DNA of 64,000 bases, from NCBI GenBank assembly GCA_018823835.1, contig JAHJHT010000002.1, positions 186,001 through 250,000 on the forward strand, given 5' to 3'. Of the stretch, positions 17,400-26,714 are shown one piece after another; positions within the stretch are counted from its first letter, which is position 1, and each line of letters opens with the position of its first letter. The notes beneath the pieces are model-generated. The model saw only the letters and a list, made by a program, of their open reading frames with translations. It did not search any database and was not told the origin of the DNA. The translations under genes were made by a program, and so were the position numbers. This DNA comes from Alphaproteobacteria bacterium. Its GTDB lineage: Bacteria; Pseudomonadota; Alphaproteobacteria; Rhizobiales; Rhizobiaceae.

Positions 17400-17959
17400 C
17401 GTTCGAGACACTCTCTCAGTTTCATCAGGCTGCGACGCAGCCATGTCCGCATGGTATTCAACGGAACACCATGCCGTTCGGCAAGATCGGCGTAGCTTTC
17501 GCCCATGAGATAGGCGCCGCGCACCGCCGCTGCGCGATCCTGTTCCAGTTCATCCAGACAGCGGTCTATCTGCTCGCTCTCGCCGCCCGCCACCGCCATC
17601 GCCTCTGGTCCGGGCGCCGGGTCCGCCACGTCCGCAGCCGCATCGATGTCCGCGGCCGGCCTGCGCCGCGCCCTGATGCGGTCGATCGCATGATTGCGCG
17701 CTATCGCCACCAGCCACGAGATCGGGCTGAGCTCCGAGACGGCAAAGCGGTCGGCCTTCGTCCAGATCTTGACGAAAACCTCCTGCAGCGCCTCCTCGGC
17801 CTCTGCCCGGTCATTCAAGACACGCAGGCAGACGCCAAAAAGTTTCGCGTTCGTTTGCCGGTAAAGCAGATCGAAAGCCGCTCGATCCTTGACCGAGACC
17901 CTGACGATCAGCTTGGTGATGTCCTGCGGAGTCATTTCGGACAAACTAGGGTTTTGCAT
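17396..17959 (-). CDS. ECF RNA polymerase sigma factor, SigK-like
   Basis: 187-residue ECF sigma factor. Region 2 is visible at about residues 30-95 (AEEALQEVFVKIWTKADRF, then WLVAIARNHAIDRIRARRR). Region 4 is at about 135-185 (GESYADLAERHGVPLNTMRTW, a helix-turn-helix). It is the first gene of a minus-strand group with the anti-sigma factor, fasciclin protein and MsrB. The start at 17959 is the first ATG; an alternative ATG at 17935 is possible, since neither has a strong ribosome site. It is probably released by envelope or redox stress through the RskA-like partner. Confidence 0.92.
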   Translation of the reverse strand: MQNPSLSEMTPQDITKLIVRVSVKDRAAFDLLYRQTNAKLFGVCLRVLNDRAEAEEALQEVFVKIWTKADRFAVSELSPISWLVAIARNHAIDRIRARRRPAADIDAAADVADPAPGPEAMAVAGGESEQIDRCLDELEQDRAAAVRGAYLMGESYADLAERHGVPLNTMRTWLRRSLMKLRECLER

Positions 17960-18075
17960 CCAGTTTGCAACGGGCGCCAGACGCAGGCACCTGCCGATCC
18001 CCGAGAGGATGAAGCATTTGCCCGGCGCGCCGTTTCCGGCTAAGACGCCGCCGACCTTTCCAGCAATTCGGGAAC

Positions 18076-18978
18076 ATGCCGATGACGACGGACAAAGCCG
18101 CCACCGCAGCGGAACAGGCGCGCCTGCTATCGGCCGCCCTGCCCTACATGCAGCAGTACGAAAACAAGACCGTCGTGGTGAAATACGGCGGCCACGCCAT
18201 GGGCGACGCTGCGCTCGGGCAGGCCTTCGCCCGCGACATCGCGCTCCTGAAGCAGTCCGGCGTGAACCCGATCGTCGTCCACGGTGGCGGGCCGCAGATC
18301 GGCGCGATGCTGTCGAAGATGGGCATCGAGTCCAAGTTCGAGGGTGGACTGCGCGTCACCGACCAGAAGACCGTCGAGATCGTCGAAATGGTGCTGGCCG
18401 GGTCGATCAACAAGGAAATCGTGGCACTCATCAATGCCGAGGGCGAGTGGGCGATCGGCCTGTGCGGCAAGGACGGCAACATGGTGTTCGCCGAAAAGGC
18501 CAAGAAGACCTTCACCGACCCGGATTCCAACATCGAGCGGGTGCTCGATCTCGGTTTCGTCGGCGAACCGGTCGAGGTCGACCGGACACTGCTGGACCTG
18601 CTTGCGCGCTCCGAGATGATCCCGGTGCTGGCACCAGTCGCGCCGGGCCGCGACGGCCATACCTACAACATCAACGCCGACACCTTCGCCGGCGCGATTG
18701 CCGGGGCGCTTGGCGCCTCGCGCCTGCTGTTCCTGACCGACGTGCCGGGCGTGCTCGACAAGGACAAGAAGCTGATCGACGAGCTGACCGTCGCCGAGGC
18801 CAGGGCGCTGATCAAGAACGGAACGATTTCGGGCGGCATGATACCGAAGGTGGAGACCTGCATCGAGGCGATCGAGCGCGGTGTCGAGGGCGTCGTCATC
18901 CTCAACGGCAAGACGCCGCACGCGGTGCTGCTCGAGCTTTTCACCGAGCACGGCGCCGGCACGCTGATCGTGCCATAG
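18076..18978 (+). CDS. argB: ArgB, N-acetylglutamate kinase
   Basis: 300-residue amino-acid kinase that phosphorylates N-acetyl-L-glutamate, the second step of arginine biosynthesis. Signature segments are [49 protein letters not shown] and GGMIPKVE. The length is typical. The start may be the ATG at 18076 or the one at 18082; GGGA at 18071-18074 is better spaced for 18082. It is divergent from the ECF sigma gene and convergent with an EamA gene after 6 bases. Confidence 0.96.
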   Translation: MPMTTDKAATAAEQARLLSAALPYMQQYENKTVVVKYGGHAMGDAALGQAFARDIALLKQSGVNPIVVHGGGPQIGAMLSKMGIESKFEGGLRVTDQKTVEIVEMVLAGSINKEIVALINAEGEWAIGLCGKDGNMVFAEKAKKTFTDPDSNIERVLDLGFVGEPVEVDRTLLDLLARSEMIPVLAPVAPGRDGHTYNINADTFAGAIAGALGASRLLFLTDVPGVLDKDKKLIDELTVAEARALIKNGTISGGMIPKVETCIEAIERGVEGVVILNGKTPHAVLLELFTEHGAGTLIVP

Positions 18979-18984
18979 GGCGCC

Positions 18985-19890
18985 TCAGCCGACCGCCAGA
19001 AGCACCAGGATTCCGCCGACGATCAGGATGCAACCGGCGACTTCAAGCCTGTTGATCCGCTCCTTGAAGAAGAAGACCGTCGCGGCAAAGGTGAACAGCA
19101 TCTCGATCTGGGCCAGCGACTTGACGACTGCCGCCTGCTGCAGCGTCATCGCCGTGAACCAGCCGAAGGAGGCCGAGGCGCCGACCAGGCCGGTGAAGAG
19201 CGACGGCTTCCACGCCTTTGCGATCCGGCCGATCTCGTCGCGATCCTTCCACAGCATCCAGCCAAGCATCAGCAGCGTCTGGAAGGTGATCACGAAGGCC
19301 AGCGTTACGCCGCCCTGCATCAGGAAATTCGGACCGCCGAGCGCCAGCGACGCGGCGCGGTATGAGACCGCCGATACGCCGAAGGCCGTTCCGGAGGCCA
19401 GGCCGATCAGGGCGTTGCGGCTGACGGTCGACGACAGCATCGTGCGGAAGCTGACGGCAACATGCGCTACCGAGATCAGCATCACGCCGAAGACGCTGAT
19501 GGCGATCGCGACAAGCGCGCCGAGACTCGCTCGCTCGCCGAGGAAAACAAGACCGAACAGCGCCGCCTGGGCCGGCTCGGTGCGCGAATAGGCGGTGCCC
19601 ACGGCAAAGTTGCGGAACGAGAAAAGATGGATGAGCAGGAAGGTCGCGCCGATCTGGCCGAGCGCGCCGACAAGGGCCCAGCCGAAGAAGGTCGAATTCA
19701 CGGCCGGCAGCGGATAGCCCAGCCCGTAGTGCAGAATGGCGACGAAGAGCAGCGCGAAGGGGAAGCCGAAGCCGAAGCGTACGAAGGTTGCGCCCGTCGT
19801 CCCCATGACGGACTTAAGGTGCTTCTGTGTCGCCGAGCGCAGGTTCTGCAAGAACGCGGCGGCGATGGTGATCGGTATCCAGAGTTCCAT
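18985..19890 (-). CDS. EamA/DMT-family membrane transporter
   Basis: 301-residue inner-membrane protein with about ten hydrophobic segments in two EamA halves (first about residues 5-140, second about 160-300). Members export or import small metabolites; the substrate here is unknown. The EPAQAALFGLVFLGERASLG motif ends the first half, and the second half ends AATVFFFKERINRLE, the usual paired family signature. It is a single-gene unit convergent with argB. Confidence 0.88.
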   Translation of the reverse strand: MELWIPITIAAAFLQNLRSATQKHLKSVMGTTGATFVRFGFGFPFALLFVAILHYGLGYPLPAVNSTFFGWALVGALGQIGATFLLIHLFSFRNFAVGTAYSRTEPAQAALFGLVFLGERASLGALVAIAISVFGVMLISVAHVAVSFRTMLSSTVSRNALIGLASGTAFGVSAVSYRAASLALGGPNFLMQGGVTLAFVITFQTLLMLGWMLWKDRDEIGRIAKAWKPSLFTGLVGASASFGWFTAMTLQQAAVVKSLAQIEMLFTFAATVFFFKERINRLEVAGCILIVGGILVLLAVG

Positions 19891-20057
19891 GCGATGCTTT
19901 CGGCGGGGACGCGCGCTCTTAGCATGCAGCGGCAGCTACGGCGACCATGCCAGGCAAGCGTAAAGAGGGGACCATGCGCGCGTACAGTCCGGACGTATCC
20001 GCAAGGAGAGACCTGACCGAACCGGTCGCTGTCAGATCGTCGGAGCCGGTCGCTTAC

Positions 20058-20819
20058 TCAGGCTGCCGCAGATATGTCGGGTTTGAAGATGGCGAGGTTG
20101 CGCCCGCTGTTCTTGGCCTCGTAGAGCCGGCGGTCGGCTGCGCGCATCAGGTCGGAGATGGTTGCGCCCTTCGGGCACGAGGTACCGCCGATACTGACCG
20201 TCAGCGGGATGGTCCTTTCGTCGACCGGCTGGAAGCGGATCAGTTCCACCTCGTGGCGGATGCGCTCGGCAACGCGGGTTGCCTCCTGATCGCTGGCGCC
20301 GACGAGGAAGGCGCCAAACTCCTCGCCGCCGATCCGGCCGAGGACATCGCCGGTGCGGATGGCACGCGTTATCGCGGCCGCAATCTCGACCAGCGCGGCA
20401 TCGCCGGTAAGATGGCCGAACCCGTCGTTGATCTTCTTGAAGTGGTCGGCATCGATGATGAGCAGCGCGCCGCGCTCGGAGCGTGGGCGGGTGCGGTCGA
20501 GCGCAAGGAAGAAGCTCTCGCGGTTCAGCATGCCGGTCATGTTGTCGCGGCTTGCCTTGTCCTCGAGCCGCTTGTGGGCGGCAGCGAGCTGGGCATGGGT
20601 GCGTGCGAGTTCCTGGTGCGCATTCCTGAGGTTCTCGGCCTGCAGGAAAGCGAAGGCGCTGGCCGGCCAGGCGACGAGCATCGGGCAGATGGTCAGGATG
20701 AGCCAGGCGTTTCCGTCGACAACGCCGCCGAGAGTCGGCACGACCGTGTAGGCGAGCAGCAGCGATGCCACAAGCGACGCGAACGCCACCAATGCAGACT
20801 TCGCAAATATCCTACCCAT
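20058..20819 (-). CDS. Membrane-anchored GGDEF diguanylate cyclase
   Basis: 253-residue protein: two membrane segments at about residues 8-30 and 38-60, a short coiled coil (ENLRNAHQELARTHAQLAAA), and then a GGDEF domain with catalytic GGEEF (LGRIGGEEFGAFL) and the DNMTGMLNRESF opening. It should make c-di-GMP from two GTP. No clear RxxD inhibitory site is seen five residues before GGEEF, so product inhibition through that site is not evident. It is a single gene, and the third c-di-GMP protein in the first 21 kb. Confidence 0.93.
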   Translation of the reverse strand: MGRIFAKSALVAFASLVASLLLAYTVVPTLGGVVDGNAWLILTICPMLVAWPASAFAFLQAENLRNAHQELARTHAQLAAAHKRLEDKASRDNMTGMLNRESFFLALDRTRPRSERGALLIIDADHFKKINDGFGHLTGDAALVEIAAAITRAIRTGDVLGRIGGEEFGAFLVGASDQEATRVAERIRHEVELIRFQPVDERTIPLTVSIGGTSCPKGATISDLMRAADRRLYEAKNSGRNLAIFKPDISAAA

Positions 20820-20975
20820 GCACCGCTCCTCGTGTGAGGTTAAATCGCACGTGCCTCTGAAGGACCCCTTTCCAGAAGGGTTAAAGTTTTACGTGACGGC
20901 GTCTTTGTTGTTGTTTTGGAAAGAATCTCCGGCGAGTGAAGGCTCGGGAACGCCAAACCGTGCCATAGTGAAACG

Positions 20976-21683
20976 ATGACCGAACTGCCCGATCCGATTC
21001 TGTTTGCGGATGTCGAAGACTGGATCTTCGATCTCGACAACACGCTCTATCCCCATCACACGAATCTGTTCTCGCAGATCGACGTCAGGATGACGGCCTA
21101 TGTGTCCGAACTGCTGCGCGTCCCGCGCGACGAGGCACGCAAGGTGCAGAAGCAGCTCTACCTCGAATATGGAACGACGCTGCGCGGCCTGATGCTTCGG
21201 CACAGCATCGATCCCGATGACTTCCTCGAGAAAGTGCACGACATCGACTATTCGTGGCTGGTTCCCGATCCGGTTCTGGGTGCAGCCATTCGGCAGTTGC
21301 CGGGGCGCAAGTTCATCTTCACCAACGGCAACCGCAAGCATGCCGAACGCACGGCGCAACAGCTCGGCATCCTCGACCATTTCGACGACATCTTCGACAT
21401 TGTCTCGGCCGAGCTGCTGCCCAAGCCGGAGAGGCGCACCTATGAACGCTTCACCGAAACGCACGGCATCACGGCCAAAAGCGCGGTCATGTTCGAGGAC
21501 CTCGCCCGCAATCTGACGGTGCCCAAGGCGATCGGCATGAAGACGGTGCTGATCGTACCGAACAACTTCGAGCCGACCTTCTCGGAGATCTGGGAACGCG
21601 ACGAGGCCTATGAGGATGATGTCGACTTCGTCACCGACGACCTGTCGAGCTTTCTCGGCGCCATCGTGAAGGCGCCAGCCTGA
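20976..21683 (+). CDS. HAD-family pyrimidine 5'-nucleotidase-like hydrolase
   Basis: 235-residue haloacid-dehalogenase-type phosphatase of the SDT1/PPN group. Motif I is DLDNTLYP (about residues 19-26), motif II is FTNGN, a lysine follows in LLPKPERRTYERF, and motif III is VMFEDLARN. It probably dephosphorylates nucleotides or other small phosphoesters in the cytoplasm. Its place near dapD is a recurring arrangement in Hyphomicrobiales. The LOG-family gene converges on it after 21 bases. Confidence 0.9.
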   Translation: MTELPDPILFADVEDWIFDLDNTLYPHHTNLFSQIDVRMTAYVSELLRVPRDEARKVQKQLYLEYGTTLRGLMLRHSIDPDDFLEKVHDIDYSWLVPDPVLGAAIRQLPGRKFIFTNGNRKHAERTAQQLGILDHFDDIFDIVSAELLPKPERRTYERFTETHGITAKSAVMFEDLARNLTVPKAIGMKTVLIVPNNFEPTFSEIWERDEAYEDDVDFVTDDLSSFLGAIVKAPA

Positions 21684-21704
21684 AGCGCTGCCCGGTCTGA
21701 ACGG

Positions 21705-22559
21705 TCAAACGGCAGGCTCGCCCAGTCCGTAAAAGCGGCTGATGATCGTCCAGGCCTCGTCAGCCGAATCGACCAGGTCGATAAGATCCTGGTCGCCCGG
21801 CGAGATGGTGCCCTGCTCGGCCAGGAAATCGAGGTCGATCGCCCGTTTCCAGAACTCCTTGCCGAACAGGATGACCGGCACGCGCTCCATGCGACCGGTC
21901 TGGATCAGCGTCAGCGTCTCGAAGAACTCGTCCATTGTCCCGAAGCCACCCGGAAACACGGCCACGGCCTTGGCGCGCATGACAAAGTGCATCTTGCGGA
22001 TGGCGAAGTAGTGGAAATTGAAGCATAATTCCGGCGTGACGTAGGGATTGGGCGCCTGTTCGTGCGGCAGCACGATGTTCAGCCCGATTGAGGGCGCACC
22101 GACATCGTCGGCACCGCGGTTGCCGGCTTCCATGACGCCCGGCCCGCCGCCTGTCACCACCACGAACTCACGGTAGTAGGAGGTTGCCGAGTGCTCCGAG
22201 CACAGCCGGGCGAAGAGGCGTGCCTCCTCGTAGTAGCGGCTGTTGGCCAGAAGGTTCTTCTTCTGCGTCTCGTTCTTGGCCGCCCAGGCGTCGCCGCCGG
22301 GCTCCGGCAGCCGAGCACCGCCGAACAGCACGACCGTCGAGCGGATGCCGCGCTCGGCAAGGATCATCTCGGGCTTCAGAAGTTCAAGCTGCAGGCGCAC
22401 GGCGCGCAGTTCGCGGCGCGTCATGAAGTCCGGATCGTTCCATGCCAGCCGGTAGGTCGGCGCCACGGTCTGCGGGGTTTCCGGGACACTTCTGGCGCGC
22501 TCCAAATCCTCGTCGGAGTGCGGCAGCGGTGTCCATCCCGTCTGTTCGTTGGAATTCAT
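21705..22559 (-). CDS. LOG-family protein (putative nucleotide phosphoribohydrolase)
   Basis: 284-residue protein with the LOG signature PGGFGTMDEFFE and the upstream GGGPGVMEAGNRGA. Family members split nucleoside monophosphates such as AMP or cytokinin ribotides into base and ribose 5-phosphate; older annotations as lysine decarboxylase are not supported biochemically. It is longer than the 190-residue LOG core because of an N-terminal extension of about 80 residues. The ATG at 22559 was chosen over an in-frame GTG at 22583. It is divergent from dapD. Confidence 0.88.
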   Translation of the reverse strand: MNSNEQTGWTPLPHSDEDLERARSVPETPQTVAPTYRLAWNDPDFMTRRELRAVRLQLELLKPEMILAERGIRSTVVLFGGARLPEPGGDAWAAKNETQKKNLLANSRYYEEARLFARLCSEHSATSYYREFVVVTGGGPGVMEAGNRGADDVGAPSIGLNIVLPHEQAPNPYVTPELCFNFHYFAIRKMHFVMRAKAVAVFPGGFGTMDEFFETLTLIQTGRMERVPVILFGKEFWKRAIDLDFLAEQGTISPGDQDLIDLVDSADEAWTIISRFYGLGEPAV

Positions 22560-22698
22560 GTATTTCCCCGTCCTGCTCGCCACGCCGTCCCCCGGCGCAG
22601 GCGCGATTGACCCCCAGAATGGCTTGACATAGGGTCCGCGCGATTTCGCGCCAGCTTAGCTGCCGCAGCCTTAACAGCCTGTGTAACGGAGCTTATTC

Positions 22699-23553
22699 AT
22701 GTCCAAGCCGGACCTCGCCAGCCTCGAATCGGTCATCGAAAATGCGTTCGAGGGGCGCGACGCCATCTCCACGGCGACCCGCGGCGAAGTGCGCGATGCC
22801 GTCAGCACGGCGCTCGACCTGCTCGACAAGGGCCAGGCGCGGGTGGCCGAGCGCCTCGACGACGGCAGCTGGAAGGTCAATCAGTGGCTCAAGAAGGCAG
22901 TCCTGCTGTCGTTCCGGCTGAACCCGATGGAGGTCATCGAGGGAGGCCCGGGCGGTTCTGTCTGGTGGGACAAGGTCCCGTCAAAGTTCGAAGGCTGGGG
23001 CGCCGCGGAGTTCGAGAAGGCCGGCATGCGCGCGGTGCCCTCGGCGATCGTCCGGCGCTCGGCCTATGTGGCGCCCGGCGTCGTCTTGATGCCCTCCTTC
23101 GTCAATCTCGGCGCCTATGTCGACAGCGGCACGATGGTAGATACCTGGGCGTCTGTCGGCTCCTGCGCGCAGATCGGCAAGAACGTGCACCTGTCGGGCG
23201 GCGTCGGCATCGGCGGCGTTCTGGAGCCGATGCAGGCCGGACCGACGATCATCGAGGACAATTGCTTCATCGGCGCCCGTTCGGAAGTCGTCGAGGGCTG
23301 CATCGTGCGCGAAGGCTCGGTGCTCGGCATGGGCGTGTTCATCGGCAAGTCCACCAAGATCGTCGACCGCGCCACCGGCGAGATCAGCTATGGCGAGGTC
23401 CCCGCCAATTCCGTCGTGGTGGCCGGCTCGCTGCCGGGCAAGCCCTTCCCGAACGGCCAGCCGGGGCCGTCGCTCTACTGCGCCGTCATCGTGAAACGCG
23501 TCGATGCGCAGACCCGCTCCAAGACCTCGATTAACGAACTGTTGAGAGATTGA
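22699..23553 (+). CDS. dapD: DapD, tetrahydrodipicolinate N-succinyltransferase
   Basis: 284-residue left-handed beta-helix transferase that succinylates tetrahydrodipicolinate in the succinylase branch of lysine/meso-DAP synthesis. Diagnostic segments are [50 protein letters not shown] and [18 protein letters not shown]. The start at 22699 gives the normal N-terminus ([18 protein letters not shown]). dapE lies 1.4 kb downstream on the same strand, separated by DUF805 and membrane-protein genes. Confidence 0.97.
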   Translation: MSKPDLASLESVIENAFEGRDAISTATRGEVRDAVSTALDLLDKGQARVAERLDDGSWKVNQWLKKAVLLSFRLNPMEVIEGGPGGSVWWDKVPSKFEGWGAAEFEKAGMRAVPSAIVRRSAYVAPGVVLMPSFVNLGAYVDSGTMVDTWASVGSCAQIGKNVHLSGGVGIGGVLEPMQAGPTIIEDNCFIGARSEVVEGCIVREGSVLGMGVFIGKSTKIVDRATGEISYGEVPANSVVVAGSLPGKPFPNGQPGPSLYCAVIVKRVDAQTRSKTSINELLRD

Positions 23554-23624
23554 TCTTTCCGGCGAACGGTTCCACCTTCGCACCGCGCGTCCTCGCCTCC
23601 GCGGACGCCTCGACAGGGGGTGAA

Positions 23625-23750
23625 ATGGACTGGAAGTATCCTTTCCCGAGCCACGCGGGCCACTTCAACCGGGCAAAGGTCCCGGCCGGCATCGTGGCGA
23701 TCTTCCTCGCCAACGGCGCCAACAGATACGGACCAGATCCCCTTGCCTGA
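23625..23750 (+). pseudogene. Truncated DUF805-like N-terminus (41 codons)
   Basis: An ATG with a strong AGGGGG ribosome site opens a 41-codon frame starting MDWKYPFPSHAGHFNRAKV. This resembles the usual DUF805 N-terminus (pattern DWKY-hydrophobic-S-x-x-G-x-x-NRxx-F/W). The frame stops at a TGA at 23748-23750, where the first membrane helix should continue, and it overlaps the TTG start of the intact DUF805 gene. Best read as the remnant of a tandem DUF805 copy that now may serve as a translated leader. It could also be an independent small protein. Confidence 0.45.
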
Positions 23751-24123
23751 TAAAGACCAGCTTTTCTGGCTATTCTTCAAGTTCTCGGGCCGCGTCAGCC
23801 GCGCGGCCTATTTCCTCGCGGGGCTGCTGCTCGCCATCGTCCAGGCGTTCCTGCTCTACCGGTTCACGCTTGTGCCGGAAGACAGCACGGCCGGACAGGT
23901 CTGGGCACTGGCCTTCTGGGCTGTCGTGCTGGTGTCGGTCTGGGCCAGCGTCGCGCTCGGCGTCAAGCGGCTGCACGATATCGGCCGGCACGGCATCATG
24001 GCTGCCGCACTGTTCATCCCGATGTTATCGATCCTCGCCTTCGTTGCGCTTTGCCTGATTCCCGGCCAGCCCGGCCCCAACCGCTACGGCGACCGGCCGA
24101 ACAGTCCTGCAAGGACCGTCTGA
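23743..24123 (+). CDS. DUF805 family membrane protein
   Basis: 126-residue inner-membrane protein of the DUF805 family, function unknown. FWLFFKFSGRVSRAAYFLAG is the N-terminal signature, followed by three to four membrane segments and the ALGVKRLHDIGRHG loop, then PGQPGPNRYGDRPN at the C-terminus. The proposed start is TTG at 23743, inside the end of the 41-codon upstream frame, which suggests coupling. An alternative GTG at 23620 would add a Ser/Arg-rich stretch that looks non-native. Confidence 0.75.
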   Translation: MPDKDQLFWLFFKFSGRVSRAAYFLAGLLLAIVQAFLLYRFTLVPEDSTAGQVWALAFWAVVLVSVWASVALGVKRLHDIGRHGIMAAALFIPMLSILAFVALCLIPGQPGPNRYGDRPNSPARTV

Positions 24124-24154
24124 GGTGATCGGGGCGGAAGCCGGCAGGGCCGGC

Positions 24155-24880
24155 ATGCGCTACCGACGGCTCGATCCCGAACAGATCATCGGCACCGCAG
24201 CGAAGCTCGAGCAGCGTGTCGGCGAGCGCTTTCCGGAAGCAGGCCTGCGCAACGTGGCGAGTGAACTCGTCCTCCTGTCGAGCGACCTTGCGCGCTCGGC
24301 CGAGGCGCTGCAGGCGCCGATCTGGTGGGTGCGCATCCTGATCGGGGTCGCCGTCGCGGTGGGTGCCGCCGTCTTTCTCTTTGTCGGAACGATCCTGTCC
24401 TTCGACCGCATCGAGACCGGCGCCTTCGACTTCGTGCAGGGCATCGAGGCCTCGCTCAACACGCTGCTCCTGGCGGCGCTCGGCTTCCTGGCGCTGGCAC
24501 GCAGCGAGGAGCGCATCAAACGCAAGCGCGTCTTCGTGCAGTTGCACACGCTGCGCTCGATGATCCATGTCGTCGACATGCACCAGATGACCAAGGACCC
24601 GGCAGCGCTCTCCGACAGCTTCAAGCCGATGCCGAACTCGCCGGTACGGATCACCAACAGCCAGGACCTCGCACGCTATCTCGACTATTGCTCGGAAATG
24701 CTGTCGCTTACAGGCAAGCTCGCCGCACTCTTCGCGCAGTCGGTCAACGACGAGGTCGTCATCGAGGCGGTCAACGACATCGAGGACCTCGGCTCGAACC
24801 TGTCGCGCAAGATCTGGCAGAAGATCACCATGATCGAGGACATCGCCGCGCGGGCCGGCCCGCCTGTGCCGCTCGGCTGA
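24155..24880 (+). CDS. Uncharacterised two-helix membrane protein
   Basis: 241-residue protein that I do not recognise beyond conservation of layout. The cytoplasmic N-terminal 45 residues are followed by two membrane segments (about 50-77 and 88-108) and a hydrophilic helical C-terminal domain (SEERIKRKRVFVQLHTLRSMI, then VNDEVVIEAVNDIEDLGSNL). It lies between DUF805 and dapE on the same strand and may be co-transcribed with dapD-dapE. The start is either ATG at 24155 (AGGG upstream) or GTG at 24125 (AAGGA upstream). Confidence 0.7.
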   Translation: MRYRRLDPEQIIGTAAKLEQRVGERFPEAGLRNVASELVLLSSDLARSAEALQAPIWWVRILIGVAVAVGAAVFLFVGTILSFDRIETGAFDFVQGIEASLNTLLLAALGFLALARSEERIKRKRVFVQLHTLRSMIHVVDMHQMTKDPAALSDSFKPMPNSPVRITNSQDLARYLDYCSEMLSLTGKLAALFAQSVNDEVVIEAVNDIEDLGSNLSRKIWQKITMIEDIAARAGPPVPLG

Positions 24881-24923
24881 CGCGCGTGATGACACCGCCG
24901 GTGCTTTGCATTAATCCGAACCC

Positions 24924-26111
24924 ATGACCCTTCCCGTTGATCCCGTCGAAAACCTCGCCACCCTGATCCGCTGCCCTTCCGTGACGCCGGAGGATTCCGG
25001 CGCGCTGGAGGTGCTGGGGTCGATGCTCGCGCAGATCGGGTTCACCGTAGAACGTCCGGTATTTTCGGAGCCGGGAACACCCGACATCCAGAACCTCTAC
25101 GCGCGCCGCTCTGGCAACGGGCCCCATCTGATGTTTGCCGGCCATACCGATGTGGTGCCGGTCGGCGACGAGGCCGCCTGGACGCATCCGCCCTTCTCAG
25201 CCGACATTCATGAAGGCGAGATGTTCGGCCGCGGCGCCGTCGACATGAAGGGGGGCATTGCCTGTTTCGTTGCTGCAGTCGCCCGCCACGTAGAAGCCGG
25301 TGGCACGATCCCCGGTTCGATATCTCTCCTGATTACAGGCGACGAGGAAGGCCCGGCGATCAACGGCACCACCAAGCTGCTCGACTGGGCCACGGCGAAG
25401 GGCGAGAGCTGGGATGCCGCAATCGTCGGCGAACCGACCAATCCGGACGCATTGGGCGACATGATCAAGATCGGCCGGCGCGGATCGCTCTCCGGCGTCG
25501 TGACCGTGCATGGGCGCCAGGGACACGTTGCCTACCCGCACCTTGCCGACAATCCGGTGCGCGGCATGATGGCGATCGTAGAGGCGCTGCTTGAGCCTGC
25601 CTTCGATGCCGGCACCGAGAATTTCCAGCCGACCAACCTCGAAATCACTTCCGTCGATGTTGGAAATGCGGCCACCAACGTCATTCCCGCGAAGGCCTCC
25701 GCGGCGTTCAACGTGCGCTTCAACGACACCTGGACGCCAGAGACTTTGCGGGCCGAGATCGAAGCGCGGATCGAGAAGGCGAGCCGCTCGACGAGGTTCC
25801 GGGCCGGCAAGGCCGAGCCGTCGAATTTCGAGCTGTCCTGGCGTGACCGCCCCAGCGAGGTCTTCATCACCAGGGACGAGAAGCTGATCGAGACGCTCAG
25901 CGGCTCCATCGAGGCGGTCACTGGCCGCAAGCCTGCGCTGTCGACCTCGGGCGGCACCTCGGATGCACGCTTCATCAAGGATTTCTGCCCAGTGGTCGAG
26001 TTCGGCCTGGTCGGCAAGACGATGCACATGGTGGACGAGCGTGTGCCGGTGGCCCAACTCGAGGCCCTGACGCAGATCTACCGCCGCTTCCTCGAGGACT
26101 GGTTCGGGTAA
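24924..26111 (+). CDS. dapE: DapE, succinyl-diaminopimelate desuccinylase
   Basis: 395-residue M20 metallohydrolase that removes succinate from N-succinyl-LL-diaminopimelate in lysine and peptidoglycan precursor synthesis. Metal and catalytic motifs present are FAGHTDVVPVGD, GRGAVDMKGG and GDEEGPA, plus the late TSGGTSDARF segment and MHMVDERVP. The dimerisation domain is visible at about residues 180-295. Length and start are typical. It follows the uncharacterised membrane gene by 43 bases. Confidence 0.97.
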   Translation: MTLPVDPVENLATLIRCPSVTPEDSGALEVLGSMLAQIGFTVERPVFSEPGTPDIQNLYARRSGNGPHLMFAGHTDVVPVGDEAAWTHPPFSADIHEGEMFGRGAVDMKGGIACFVAAVARHVEAGGTIPGSISLLITGDEEGPAINGTTKLLDWATAKGESWDAAIVGEPTNPDALGDMIKIGRRGSLSGVVTVHGRQGHVAYPHLADNPVRGMMAIVEALLEPAFDAGTENFQPTNLEITSVDVGNAATNVIPAKASAAFNVRFNDTWTPETLRAEIEARIEKASRSTRFRAGKAEPSNFELSWRDRPSEVFITRDEKLIETLSGSIEAVTGRKPALSTSGGTSDARFIKDFCPVVEFGLVGKTMHMVDERVPVAQLEALTQIYRRFLEDWFG

Positions 26112-26117
26112 CGCGGC

Positions 26118-26714
26118 ATGCCTTCGTTCGAACAGGTCCAGCAATATCTTACCGGCGCGGCGCGGATGATGCTGGGCAAGGCTGACGGCCTGCGAATGCT
26201 CGATTTTTCGGCCGACGGGTTCTGGAATTCCTTCTTCGCAATGGTCGTGGCGCTGCCCGCGCTGATGATCGGCTGGGTCGGTCTTGCAAACGACCTCGAG
26301 CAGATGCCGGACGCCATCGGTAGCCGCTTCTCCATCCTGCTCAGGATAGCGGCGATCGACTTCGCGTCATGGACGGGGCCGCTCGTCCTGCTTGCGCTCG
26401 TCATCACCAGGACTCCCATCGCAGACCGCTTCGCCCGGATCGTCGTCGCCGGCAACTGGGGATCGGCAGTGATCGTCTGGTTCATGCTGCCGGCGCCCTT
26501 GCTCCGGCTGGTCTATCCCGCCGCCGAGAGCGCAGCCTCGCTGCTGTCGCTGGTGCTGTTCGCCGTTTCGCTCCTCCTGACATGGCGCCTCACCAACCTC
26601 GCGGTAGGCAAGGGCCCCGCCATCGCAACGGCGGTCTTTGTCGGGATGTTCGTCTCGTCGATCGCGATCCTGATCTTGCTGCAGTCCGCGCTGGGCCTGG
26701 CGTCGGCGGCTTAG
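26118..26714 (+). CDS. Uncharacterised polytopic membrane protein
   Basis: 198-residue protein with five hydrophobic segments (about residues 38-55, 82-102, 112-130, 138-158 and 170-193). I do not recognise the family with certainty; the shape is Yip1-like. It starts 6 bases after dapE, so it is likely co-transcribed, and its TAG stop shares TTAG with the truA stop on the other strand. Its function is unknown. Confidence 0.8.
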   Translation: MPSFEQVQQYLTGAARMMLGKADGLRMLDFSADGFWNSFFAMVVALPALMIGWVGLANDLEQMPDAIGSRFSILLRIAAIDFASWTGPLVLLALVITRTPIADRFARIVVAGNWGSAVIVWFMLPAPLLRLVYPAAESAASLLSLVLFAVSLLLTWRLTNLAVGKGPAIATAVFVGMFVSSIAILILLQSALGLASAA

